Assembly: GCA_023388055.1 (NCBI GenBank)
Contig: JAEWGW010000016.1
Location: forward strand, 248,001-312,000
DNA length: 64,000 bases
From: Bacillota bacterium
Lineage (GTDB): Bacteria; Bacillota; Bacilli; Paenibacillales; NBRC-103111
Direction of reading: 5' to 3'
Positions within the stretch are counted from its first letter, which is position 1, and each line of letters opens with the position of its first letter. The translations under genes were made by a program, and so were the position numbers. This document shows positions 48,928-56,811 of the stretch, one piece after another. A model generated the notes under the pieces. That model ran no database searches and was not told where the DNA came from. It saw only the letters and a list, made by a program, of their open reading frames with translations.

Positions 48928-50904
48928 ATGGCGGAACAGATAGAGTTGTTTGCAAATGCGGGACAAACCCAAGTTAGCGGATACGGTGCAGATGATATCC
49001 AGGTGCTGGAGGGCCTTGTGGCCGTTCGGAAGCGGCCCGGGATGTATATCGGGAGCACTGGTCCTTCGGGGCTTCACCATCTGGTGTGGGAAATCGTGGA
49101 TAACGCGGTGGACGAGCATCTGGCCAAATACTGTACAGATATCCAGGTCACCATCCATAAGGATCATTCTGTTACCGTGAAGGACAATGGCCGGGGCATT
49201 CCCACAGGGATGCACAAAACCGGTGTGCCAACACCGCAGGTGGTGTTTACCGTCCTTCATGCCGGTGGCAAGTTCGGCGGCTCCGGCTACAAAAAATCCG
49301 GCGGCCTTCATGGTGTAGGCGCATCGGTAACCAATGCCTTGTCCGAATGGCTGGAGGTTACCATTTGGCTGGGCGGGAAAACCCACCGGATGCGTTTTGA
49401 ATCCTGGGTGGATGAGAAGGGGAACGAGCATGTCGGTGAACCGGTTACCGGTCTTGAGGTTGTGGGCAATACCAACCGCAGCGGTACCAGCGTAACCTTC
49501 AAGCCGGATGTGAAGGTGTTCGCCGGCGGGATCGCGGTGAGCTATGACACCCTGTCCGAGCGCCTCCAGGAAATTGCCTTTTTGAACTCGGGGCTGAATA
49601 TTACCCTGAAGGATGAGCGCAGCGGCCGGGAGGATGCCTTCCTCTACGAAGGCGGCGCCAGCCAGTTTGTGGAATTCCTGAATGAGGGGAAGACGATCCT
49701 CCATCCGGTGATTCATTTTTATTCGGAAAAAGAGGATATTGAGGTAGAGGTTGCTCTCCAATATAATGACGGTTATACCGAAACGATTGCGTCTTTCGTT
49801 AACTCTATTCCCACACGGGGCGGTGGCACCCATGAAACGGGTTTTAAGACCGCTTTCACCCGGGTGATGAACGATTATGCCCGCAAGATCAGCCTCCTGA
49901 AGGAAAAGGACAAGAATCTGGATGGCGCGGATTTGCGGGAAGGTATGATGGCGGTTATCAACGTCAAAATGGGCGAGGTCGAATTTGTCGGTCAAACCAA
50001 GGACCAACTGGGCAGCTCCTCGGCACGCGGTGCCGTGGACTCTGTGGTGTCGGAGAAGTTCGGTGTGTTCCTGGAGGAGAATCCGCAAATCGGACAAGCT
50101 CTCCTGAAGAAGGCCGTTCAAGCCTCCAAAGCCCGTGAAGCGGCACGCAAGGCCAGGGAGGAAGTCCGCAGCGGCAAAAAAGGCAGAGGGGAAAGCTCCA
50201 ACCTGAACGGGAAGCTGACTCCTGCCCAATCCAAGGATTACGCCAACAATGAGCTGTTTATTGTGGAAGGTGATTCCGCCGGCGGTTCGGCCAAGCAGGG
50301 CCGGGATTCCAAGCATCAGGCCATTCTGCCCTTGAAGGGCAAGCCGATGAATCCCGAGAAGGCCAAGCTGTCGGATATTCTGAAGAACGACGAATACAAG
50401 GCCATTATTTCTGCTATTGGGGCGGGAGTTGGTTCGGAGTTTGATCCCGAGGAGTCCAATTACGGCAAGATTATTATTATGACGGATGCGGATACGGACG
50501 GAGCCCACATCCAGGTGCTGCTGCTAACCTTTTTCTACCGGTATATGAAGCCTCTGATCGATACGGGCCGGGTGTTCATTGCGAATCCGCCGTTGTATAA
50601 AATCTCCAAAAAGTCCGGCAAAAACAGCATGCTGAAATATGTATTCTCCGACGAGGAGCTGCAGCAGGCGGCCAAGGAGCTGGGCAAGGGCTACGAGCTC
50701 CAGCGGTATAAGGGTTTGGGCGAGATGAACCCGGAGCAGCTGTGGGAAACCACCATGGATCCGGCCGGCCGGATGCTGTACCAGGTGCAGATTGAGGATG
50801 CCGCCAAGGCGGAGCGCCGTGTGTCCACGCTGATGGGAGACAAGGTGGAGCCGCGGAAGCGCTGGATCGTGGAGAACGTGGATTTTACCGAGTTCGAGGA
50901 ATAA
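48928..50904 (+). CDS. parE: DNA topoisomerase IV subunit B (ParE)
   Basis: 658 aa ATPase subunit of the decatenating type II topoisomerase. GHKL ATPase domain (LEGLVAVRKRPGMYIGST, EIVDNAVDE, VKDNGRGIP, GGLHGVGASVTNALS) and TOPRIM domain (EGDSAGGSAKQGRD, MTDADTDGAHIQVLLLTFFY). DADTDGAHIQ and FIANPPLYKISK match ParE rather than GyrB, which usually reads DVDGAHIR and YIAQPPLYK. A short Lys/Arg-rich insert lies near 400-425. Ribosome site AAGGTGAGG. parC follows, with a repeat element in the gap. Confidence 0.94.
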   Translation: MAEQIELFANAGQTQVSGYGADDIQVLEGLVAVRKRPGMYIGSTGPSGLHHLVWEIVDNAVDEHLAKYCTDIQVTIHKDHSVTVKDNGRGIPTGMHKTGVPTPQVVFTVLHAGGKFGGSGYKKSGGLHGVGASVTNALSEWLEVTIWLGGKTHRMRFESWVDEKGNEHVGEPVTGLEVVGNTNRSGTSVTFKPDVKVFAGGIAVSYDTLSERLQEIAFLNSGLNITLKDERSGREDAFLYEGGASQFVEFLNEGKTILHPVIHFYSEKEDIEVEVALQYNDGYTETIASFVNSIPTRGGGTHETGFKTAFTRVMNDYARKISLLKEKDKNLDGADLREGMMAVINVKMGEVEFVGQTKDQLGSSSARGAVDSVVSEKFGVFLEENPQIGQALLKKAVQASKAREAARKAREEVRSGKKGRGESSNLNGKLTPAQSKDYANNELFIVEGDSAGGSAKQGRDSKHQAILPLKGKPMNPEKAKLSDILKNDEYKAIISAIGAGVGSEFDPEESNYGKIIIMTDADTDGAHIQVLLLTFFYRYMKPLIDTGRVFIANPPLYKISKKSGKNSMLKYVFSDEELQQAAKELGKGYELQRYKGLGEMNPEQLWETTMDPAGRMLYQVQIEDAAKAERRVSTLMGDKVEPRKRWIVENVDFTEFEE

Positions 50905-50905
50905 G

Positions 50906-50930
50906 CCTGCGGGGGAGAATGTTATTACAG
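50906..50930 (+). repeat. Partial copy of the two-hairpin repeat (right half)
   Basis: CCTGC at 50906 to GTTATTACAG ending 50930 resembles the right half of the full element at 50939-51012 (CCTGCGGG ... ATGTTATTACAG). It abuts the parE stop codon. Confidence 0.65.
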
Positions 50931-50938
50931 TTCTATCC

Positions 50939-51012
50939 CTCAAATCGGCTCTGCTGATTTCGAGGCTTTCATAACATATCCGCCCTGCGGGATGGACCAT
51001 GTTATTACAGAG
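50939..51012 (+). repeat. Copy C of the ~75 bp two-hairpin repeat, between parE and parC
   Basis: 74 bp from CTCAAATCGGC to TTATTACAGAG. Hairpin 1: AAATCGGC TCT GCTGATTT (8 bp, one G-U). Linker TTTCGAGGCTT. Hairpin 2: ATAACAT / ATGTTAT with inner CCC TGC GGG. Sense orientation; it ends just before the parC ribosome site. Confidence 0.9.
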
Positions 51013-51028
51013 AAAGTGGTGATACGTG

Positions 51029-53476
51029 TTGAGTATGATGGAGCAAATTATGCCGGCCTTCCTGGAGGAGGTTGTGGGAGACCGGTTCGGCCGTTATTCC
51101 AAATATATTATTCAGGACCGGGCCATTCCCGATGTGCGCGACGGACTTAAGCCGGTGCAGCGGCGGATTCTCTATGCCATGTATGAGTCCGGCAATACGC
51201 CGGACAAGCCGTACCGCAAGTCGGCTAAAACCGTGGGCGATGTGATGGGCAATTACCATCCCCATGGCGACTCCTCCATCTATGAGGGTATGGTGCGGAT
51301 GGCTCAGCCCTGGAAAATGGGGCATGTCCTGGTGGACGGCCACGGCAACTGGGGCTCGATGGACGATGATCCCGCTGCCGCCATGCGGTACACGGAAGCG
51401 CGCTTGTCGGAAATTGCCATGGAGCTGCTCCGGGATATCGACAAACGGACGGTGCTGTTTAAGGATAACTTCGACAATACCGCCAAGGAGCCGACAGTCC
51501 TGCCAGCCCGTTACCCCAACCTGCTGGTCAACGGGGTCAGCGGCATTTCCTCCGGCTTCGCGACGGAAATTCCTCCCCATAACCTCCGTGAGGTGATCCA
51601 AGGAGCCATCATGATGATGGAGAAGCCGGATACCACGCTGGAGGAGCTGATGACTATCATCCAAGGGCCGGATTTTCCCACCGGCGGCATTATTATGGGT
51701 GAGGAAGGCATCAAGGAGGCATTCCGCACGGGCAAAGGGCGCATCTATCTGCGCTCCCGCACGGCAATCGAGGATCTGCGCGGCGGCCGCCAGCAGATTA
51801 TTATCACGGAGATCCCCTACCAGGTGGTGAAATCCCGGCTGGTGACAGCCATCGAAAATCTCCGTCTGGAGAAAAAGGTGGAGGGTATTGCCGAGGTCCG
51901 GGACGAAAGCGGACGGGCCGGCCTCCGGATCGTCATCGAGCTGAAGAAGGAAGCGGATGCGCAGGGAATCCTCGCCTTTTTGCTCAAAAAAACCGATCTT
52001 CAGGTAGCCTATAACTTCAACATGGTGGCCATTGTCAACAAAACCCCCATGCAGTTGGGTATTAAGGCGCTTCTGGAGGCCTACATTGCCCATCAGAAGG
52101 AAGTGGTGACCAACCGGACCCAATATGAGCTGGAGAAGGCGGAGGACCGTGCACACGTCTTGGAAGGGCTGGTAAAGGCACTCAATATCCTCGATGAGGT
52201 GATTGCCACCATTAAGGCCTCCAAGAACCGTGCCGACGCCCAGAAGAACCTGGTGGAGCAATACGGCTTCACGGAGCGTCAGGCGGACGCGATTCTCACC
52301 CTGCAGCTGTACAGGCTGACCAATCTGGAGATCCACGCGCTGGAGAAGGAACACCGGGAGCTGCAGAAGCTCATCGGGAACCTGCGAGAGATCCTTTCCA
52401 GTCCAGCCAAGCTCATCAAGGTGATTAAGGGCGAGTTGACGGAGATCCGCGACAAATACGGCATTGACCGCCGCTCGGAAATTCAGGGTGAGGTAGAAGA
52501 GCTGAAGGTAAACGTGGAGGTTCTGGTAACGGCGGAGGATGTGCTGGTTACCTTGTCCCACGAGGGATATATCAAACGGATCAGCAAGCTGAGCTTTACC
52601 CGCTCCGGCGGGGATATTGGCAGCACGGGTCTGAAGGCCGGAGATTATTTGAAGCATCTGCTGGAAGTGAACACGGTGGAGAAGCTTCTGATCTTTACCA
52701 AAAAGGGACAGTATTACATGCTGCCGGTCCATCAGATTCCCGAGTTTAAGTGGAAGGACAACGGCACCGCCCTGGTCAATGTGATTCCGATTCCGAAGGA
52801 TGACCAGCCGGTCAGCGTCATTCCGCTGAAGAGCTTCCAGGATCAGGACAAGTCTCTTGTCTTCGTCACCAAAAGAGGTCAGGTCAAACGTACGGATCTG
52901 AAGGAATACGAGACAGTCCGTACCAACGGCATTGTAGCCTGCAAGGTGGCGGACGGTGACGAGGTGCTGAAGGTGGAGCTCTCGGATAACAGCCGTGATC
53001 TGGTTCTGGTCAGCAAGCTTGGCATGAGCATCCGCTTCCAGGAGTCGGAGGTAAATGCGATGGGCCGGGCAGCCGGAGGCGTAAGAGGGCTTCAACTGCG
53101 CGAAGAGGATGAGGTTGTGGCGGCGGAATGGGTCCGCGGCGAGGAAGGCGAAATTTTGGTGGTCAGCGATTTGGGCTATGCCAAACGCTCCTTCGTCTTT
53201 GATTATCCCCTGCAGGGACGGGGTGGAAAGGGCGTTATTACCTTCGAATTCAAGGAAGGCAAACGGGTGCGTCCCAACGGCTCGTCGCTTATCGCCGGTT
53301 TTGCGGTGAAAACGCCCTTTGCGCTTATGGCCGTAAACAGTAATGATGACCGTCACGTATTCACTACAGAGGAAACCGCCATCGAGGACCGGAAGTCGGT
53401 GGGCATGAGCCTGATTCCCGTGGTTAAGGGCACCCATGTCACCTCCGTTATCCGTCTGCCGGCGCTTCAGTCGTAG
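51029..53476 (+). CDS. parC: DNA topoisomerase IV subunit A (ParC)
   Basis: 815 aa DNA-cleaving subunit. The breakage-reunion domain has FGRYSKYIIQDRAIPDVRDGLKPVQRRILYAM (first 65 residues), GNYHPHGDSSIYE and the catalytic Tyr in AAMRYTEARLS (near residue 120); long coiled-coil helices around 350-470; C-terminal beta-pinwheel from about 490 with repeats such as DQDKSLVFVTKRGQVKRT. The quinolone-determining region reads GDSSIYE. Start: TTG 51029 is six bases after AAGTGGTGA; GTG 51026 and ATG 51035 are in frame too. Partner of ParE. Its stop overlaps a small convergent gene by 10 bases. Confidence 0.94.
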   Translation: MSMMEQIMPAFLEEVVGDRFGRYSKYIIQDRAIPDVRDGLKPVQRRILYAMYESGNTPDKPYRKSAKTVGDVMGNYHPHGDSSIYEGMVRMAQPWKMGHVLVDGHGNWGSMDDDPAAAMRYTEARLSEIAMELLRDIDKRTVLFKDNFDNTAKEPTVLPARYPNLLVNGVSGISSGFATEIPPHNLREVIQGAIMMMEKPDTTLEELMTIIQGPDFPTGGIIMGEEGIKEAFRTGKGRIYLRSRTAIEDLRGGRQQIIITEIPYQVVKSRLVTAIENLRLEKKVEGIAEVRDESGRAGLRIVIELKKEADAQGILAFLLKKTDLQVAYNFNMVAIVNKTPMQLGIKALLEAYIAHQKEVVTNRTQYELEKAEDRAHVLEGLVKALNILDEVIATIKASKNRADAQKNLVEQYGFTERQADAILTLQLYRLTNLEIHALEKEHRELQKLIGNLREILSSPAKLIKVIKGELTEIRDKYGIDRRSEIQGEVEELKVNVEVLVTAEDVLVTLSHEGYIKRISKLSFTRSGGDIGSTGLKAGDYLKHLLEVNTVEKLLIFTKKGQYYMLPVHQIPEFKWKDNGTALVNVIPIPKDDQPVSVIPLKSFQDQDKSLVFVTKRGQVKRTDLKEYETVRTNGIVACKVADGDEVLKVELSDNSRDLVLVSKLGMSIRFQESEVNAMGRAAGGVRGLQLREEDEVVAAEWVRGEEGEILVVSDLGYAKRSFVFDYPLQGRGGKGVITFEFKEGKRVRPNGSSLIAGFAVKTPFALMAVNSNDDRHVFTTEETAIEDRKSVGMSLIPVVKGTHVTSVIRLPALQS

Positions 53477-53640
53477 GTAACGCAAGGCGGATCAAGCTTT
53501 TCCAACAATAGCAGGGCCACTTCGAGCACCGCCCATACGGGCATGGGCTCGTCTTTTTTTTCCAACCAGCCGGGATCATGAATTAAACCTTCAGCCAGGG
53601 CGCGTTTGATGATCTCCGTTTTCCATTGCTCCTGCTCCAT
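53467..53640 (-). CDS. Small protein, unknown, overlapping the parC 3' end
   Basis: 57 aa (MEQEQWKTEIIKRALAEGLI, then HDPGWLEKKDEPMPVWAVLEVALLLLEKLD). Ribosome site GGGAGGG lies seven bases upstream on the minus strand, and the composition (Glu/Lys-rich helices, a Leu-rich end) looks coding. It overlaps the end of parC tail to tail by 10 bases. No recognised family. Confidence 0.6.
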   Translation of the reverse strand: MEQEQWKTEIIKRALAEGLIHDPGWLEKKDEPMPVWAVLEVALLLLEKLDPPCVTYD

Positions 53641-53811
53641 AGAAGTCCCTCCCAATATTGCAAGGTGAGTGGAACATGCCTCCGACAAAACCAGGCGAAT
53701 GTCCCGGTATTTCTATAAAGCATATGTTGAAAAACAGCGCTTGGTTCCTGACTGCGTCGATTCATGGGCTAAATTATTTAGAGCATTAACCTTTTTTTCG
53801 CAAAATGGGGG

Positions 53812-53820
53812 TGGTATAAT
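53812..53820 (+). promoter_or_regulatory. Extended -10 of the MarR gene
   Basis: TGG-TATAAT with TATAAT at 53815-53820 and a T-rich -35 region, about 40 bases before the start codon. Confidence 0.5.
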
Positions 53821-53859
53821 CAGGGTACATCAATCCACTTGGGAAAAAGAGGGAAAATT

Positions 53860-54267
53860 ATGTACACACAGGAATTTGGCAAGTTATGGTCCAAGATGTC
53901 CCGGGATTTGAAGACGCACATGGAGACGGAGCTGGCCCCCGCCCTGACGGAAGGGCAGCTGGCTGTGCTGGAGCTTCTGGTGCCGGAGACCAGGATGAAG
54001 CCGTCGGATTTTTTGCCTCATCTGACTACTACGCCGGCGGCAGTCACCACTCTCCTGGACAGAATGGAGAAGGCGGGGCTCATTGAGCGGGTCAGGGACG
54101 AGAAGGACCGGAGAATCGTCTGGGTATCGGCTACGGCCAAGGGAATGGAGCAATGCGAAAGAGGGATGGAGGTGCGCAAGCAGTTCCTGGACTCCTATCT
54201 GAACCGGATCTCCTCCCATAACCAGCAGCTGCTGGTTTATCTCCTGGGCAAGGTTGCGAATTTGTAA
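53860..54267 (+). CDS. MarR-family transcriptional regulator
   Basis: 135 aa winged-helix dimer. Recognition helix region TPAAVTTLLDRMEKAGLIERVRDEKDRRIVWVSAT (about 66-100, with the wing DxxDRR). Start ATG 53860 after AGAGGG. It is a single-gene unit with its own -10 and terminator; the target is not obvious, since the neighbours are a small gene and a pseudouridine synthase converging on it. Confidence 0.9.
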   Translation: MYTQEFGKLWSKMSRDLKTHMETELAPALTEGQLAVLELLVPETRMKPSDFLPHLTTTPAAVTTLLDRMEKAGLIERVRDEKDRRIVWVSATAKGMEQCERGMEVRKQFLDSYLNRISSHNQQLLVYLLGKVANL

Positions 54268-54291
54268 CGGATGCGCAGAAGCGCAGCCAAC

Positions 54292-54340
54292 AAAAAAGGA
54301 AGGGGCACCGTTCTTGGGGACGGCAGCCTCTTCCTTTTTT
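54292..54340. terminator. Bidirectional terminator between the MarR and RluA-type genes
   Basis: A-run, GGAAGGGGC / GCCTCTTCC with an inner CCGT / ACGG hairpin, T-run. Serves both converging genes. Confidence 0.9.
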
Positions 54341-54343
54341 ATA

Positions 54344-55060
54344 CTATTCCGCATCGCTCAGATGCTCCTCCGCCCACAAGGTCCAAGGGTGTTCCACCGG
54401 TGGCCGTGAGGTGAAGCTTACAAGCTCCCGCAGAGTGGGATGCTCGAAGGACAGCCAGACAGACCATAACGCCAACTGCTGGCCGGGTTTATTCACCCGG
54501 GACCCATACTTCTGGTCGCCGTACAAGGGGCAGCCGCTTTCGGCCATTTGTACACGGATCTGATGAGACCGTCCGGTATGCAGCACCACGGAAACCAGAG
54601 ATAATCCCTCCGCAGCTTGCAGCACCTCATAGTCCAGCACGGCTTCCTTGGCGTCCGGGTGGGACTTGGCGGGCACCGCCTTCACTGTGTTCGTGCGGCT
54701 GTCCTTGAGAAGGTGATGCCGCAGAGTGTCCTTCTTCTGCGGCATCATCCCATGGACCACAGCCAGATACCGCTTGCCGAAGGCCCGGGTCCGGACAGCG
54801 TCCGACAGCCGGGAGGCGGCCTTGGAGGTTTTGGCGAACACCATGGCGCCTCCTACAGGCCTGTCCAGCCGGTGGACCAGCCCAAGGAACACATTGCCGG
54901 GTTTCCCGTGGCGCTTCTTCAAATCCTCCTTGAGGGCGGTCAGGAGGTCCATATCGCCGGACTCATCCGCCTGGGTGGGCATGTTCACCGGTTTTTCCAC
55001 AATGAGAATATGGTTATCCTCATAAATAACGGGAATCTCCCGTCTTTTTCCCTCTGGCAT
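54344..55060 (-). CDS. RluA-family RNA pseudouridine synthase
   Basis: 238 aa enzyme isomerising uridine in rRNA or tRNA. The catalytic Asp is D66 in LVHRLDRPVGG (HRLD motif), preceded by YEDNHILIVEKPVNMPTQ and followed by LHTGRSHQIRVQMAESGCPLYGDQKYG. No S4 domain, so it resembles the short RluA group. Starts 3 bases after the methyltransferase gene, forming a two-gene RNA modification operon. The exact uridine target is unknown. Confidence 0.92.
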   Translation of the reverse strand: MPEGKRREIPVIYEDNHILIVEKPVNMPTQADESGDMDLLTALKEDLKKRHGKPGNVFLGLVHRLDRPVGGAMVFAKTSKAASRLSDAVRTRAFGKRYLAVVHGMMPQKKDTLRHHLLKDSRTNTVKAVPAKSHPDAKEAVLDYEVLQAAEGLSLVSVVLHTGRSHQIRVQMAESGCPLYGDQKYGSRVNKPGQQLALWSVWLSFEHPTLRELVSFTSRPPVEHPWTLWAEEHLSDAE

Positions 55061-55063
55061 GGC

Positions 55064-55927
55064 TTAGGACTCCCAGCGGCCAAGAATGCCGCAGGGCAGG
55101 TTCAGAGAGCTGGTGGTGATGGGCAGGCCAATTTCGCCGCTGGCGATAGTACCGCCATATTTCCGGCCCATCGACATGGTAAGGATATTGGTCAGTACCG
55201 AGGCCGATATACCGGTTGTATACGAGTTAATCAGGAAAAACAGCGGTTTTTCCGTAAGAATGGCCGAGCAGGAATCCACAAAGCGGTACAGGTCATTTTC
55301 CAGCTTCCACATTTCGCCGTTAGGGCCGCGTCCGTAGGAGGGCGGGTCCATAATAATGGCATCGTAGGTGCTGCCGCGGCGCTGCTCCCGCTGGACGAAC
55401 TTGAACACATCGTCCGTAATGAACCGGACGGGCTTGTCCCCGAGGCCGGAGTGATGCAGGTTTTCCTTGGCCCAGGTGACCATCCCCTTGGCCGCATCCA
55501 CGTGACACACCTCCGCGCCCGCACTGGCGCAGGCCACGGTGGCACCGCCCGTATAAGCGAACAGGTTCAGCACCTTGATGGGCCGTCCGGCATTCTTGAT
55601 TTTGTCCATCATCCACTTCCAGTTTACCTGCTGCTCGGGGAACAGCCCCGTATGCTTGAAGCTGGTAGGTTTGATGATGAATTTCAGATCTCCATATGCT
55701 ACGGACCAGCGTTCCGGGAGCTTCACCTTCTCCTCCCATTGTCCGCCTCCGCTTGAGCTGCGGTGGTAATGGGCATGGGCATCCTTCCAAAGCCCGGTTT
55801 CATTTAATAGCGGCCAGATAATCTGCGGGTCAGGCCGGCGCAGAATATATCCGCCCCAGCGCTCCAGCTTTTCGCCTCCGCCTGTATCGAGAAGCTCATA
55901 ATCTTTCCATTCGTCAGCCAAATACAT
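55064..55927 (-). CDS. Class I SAM-dependent methyltransferase, probable rRNA methyltransferase
   Basis: 287 aa. Rossmann methyltransferase with motif I LNLFAYTGGATVACA (near 120), post-I acidic VDAAKGMV, and catalytic-type MDPPSYGRG (motif IV, near 195), as in the RlmK/RlmI/RlmL C-terminal domain family. The N-terminal 90 residues include the SVAYGDLKFIIKPTSFKHTGLFPEQ segment typical of this group, but the PUA domain is missing. Paired with a pseudouridine synthase, which supports an RNA substrate. Confidence 0.85.
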   Translation of the reverse strand: MYLADEWKDYELLDTGGGEKLERWGGYILRRPDPQIIWPLLNETGLWKDAHAHYHRSSSGGGQWEEKVKLPERWSVAYGDLKFIIKPTSFKHTGLFPEQQVNWKWMMDKIKNAGRPIKVLNLFAYTGGATVACASAGAEVCHVDAAKGMVTWAKENLHHSGLGDKPVRFITDDVFKFVQREQRRGSTYDAIIMDPPSYGRGPNGEMWKLENDLYRFVDSCSAILTEKPLFFLINSYTTGISASVLTNILTMSMGRKYGGTIASGEIGLPITTSSLNLPCGILGRWES

Positions 55928-56190
55928 CGCGAATCTCCTTTAGAAGAGGTCTCAGTTCTAGATTTCAATACTTCATCATGCAATATACGGTTGAATCATG
56001 TCAAATCTAACGCTCCTTGTCAAGATATTGCCATACCTAACCCTGTTAATCATCGACATTATTGTGAACGCCCTTACATGTATGTCACCGCATTCATTAT
56101 ACTTAAGATCAGACTCCATGCGAATTGTCTCTTCCTGGAAAGGTTACATGGCAAGGAATCTCCAATGCATGTCTCTAGGAGTGAGGACCA

Positions 56191-56565
56191 TTGTTTAAAA
56201 TGACATTGAATCAGAATGACGGGATTCTGCTCATTTCGTATTCCGGGTATTTCACCGTATACGAGGCCAAGCTGTTCCAGCGGGAGCTGGAGCTCCGCTT
56301 AAGCAGAATTCAACCGGAGGAGTACGCCCTGGTTGTCGAGATGCAGGAAATCCGTCTCTCCACGCAGGAGCTGGCACCCATGTTCGACGAGATCAAACAG
56401 ACCTATCTGAGCGCTCCCTTCCGGTCGATTTATTCGGTGGAGTGCCAGGCTCAGGCAGCAGGCAAAACAAAACGCAAAAGCCAGACACGGCCCAATTGGA
56501 CACCGGTCCAGACGGTGGACGAGGCGCTGCAGCTGGTTAGAAGCGGAAGAGGTGCGGAGGCGTGA
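56191..56565 (+). CDS. STAS-like protein
   Basis: 124 aa. The pattern GILLISYSGYFTVYEAKLFQ, then EYALVVEMQEIRLSTQEL resembles a STAS fold (as in anti-sigma antagonists), though the usual phosphorylated DxS motif is not visible. Start is TTG 56191 after AGGAG. The C terminus carries KTKRKSQTRP, a basic patch. Followed by a terminator. Function unknown. The 263 bases upstream show nothing I can name. Confidence 0.7.
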   Translation: MFKMTLNQNDGILLISYSGYFTVYEAKLFQRELELRLSRIQPEEYALVVEMQEIRLSTQELAPMFDEIKQTYLSAPFRSIYSVECQAQAAGKTKRKSQTRPNWTPVQTVDEALQLVRSGRGAEA

Positions 56566-56611
56566 GGGAGATCGGGCGGAGCAGTCAGAAAAAGCGTGCA
56601 GTTGGTGAATG

Positions 56612-56651
56612 AAGATGCGGAACAGGAACTCCTGGGCCGCATCTTTTTTTT
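56612..56651 (+). terminator. Terminator after the STAS-like gene
   Basis: AAGATGCGG / CCGCATCTT with an inner CAGGA / TCCTG hairpin, then eight T. Confidence 0.9.
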
Positions 56652-56811
56652 GTGCGGAAACCCGCCATAATGAATTGTCGAATGGCTCAGCTAGCCCTTA
56701 CAATAAAATTAATCTGCCGGGCGCGTTTCTATCTTGTGAATTCCGGGTATTAAGGGAAGGCCCCGCAGAATTGTGCAACAGGCTGTTCCGGCCTATCAGG
56801 GAGGGTGAGAC

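Noticed and set aside
48928..53476. Calling the topoisomerase pair gyrB-gyrA
   Set aside because: DADTDGAHIQ, FIANPPLYKIS and the ParC-like N terminus fit topoisomerase IV better than gyrase.
51005..53485. Long open frame on the minus strand covering all of parC (over 800 codons)
   Set aside because: No ribosome site, no recognisable domain, and it lies exactly antisense to a full-length conserved gene; such frames arise from codon bias in GC-rich coding sequence.
55991..56203. Two overlapping 66-70 codon frames before the STAS-like gene
   Set aside because: No ribosome sites, atypical composition; region reads as non-coding AT-rich spacer.
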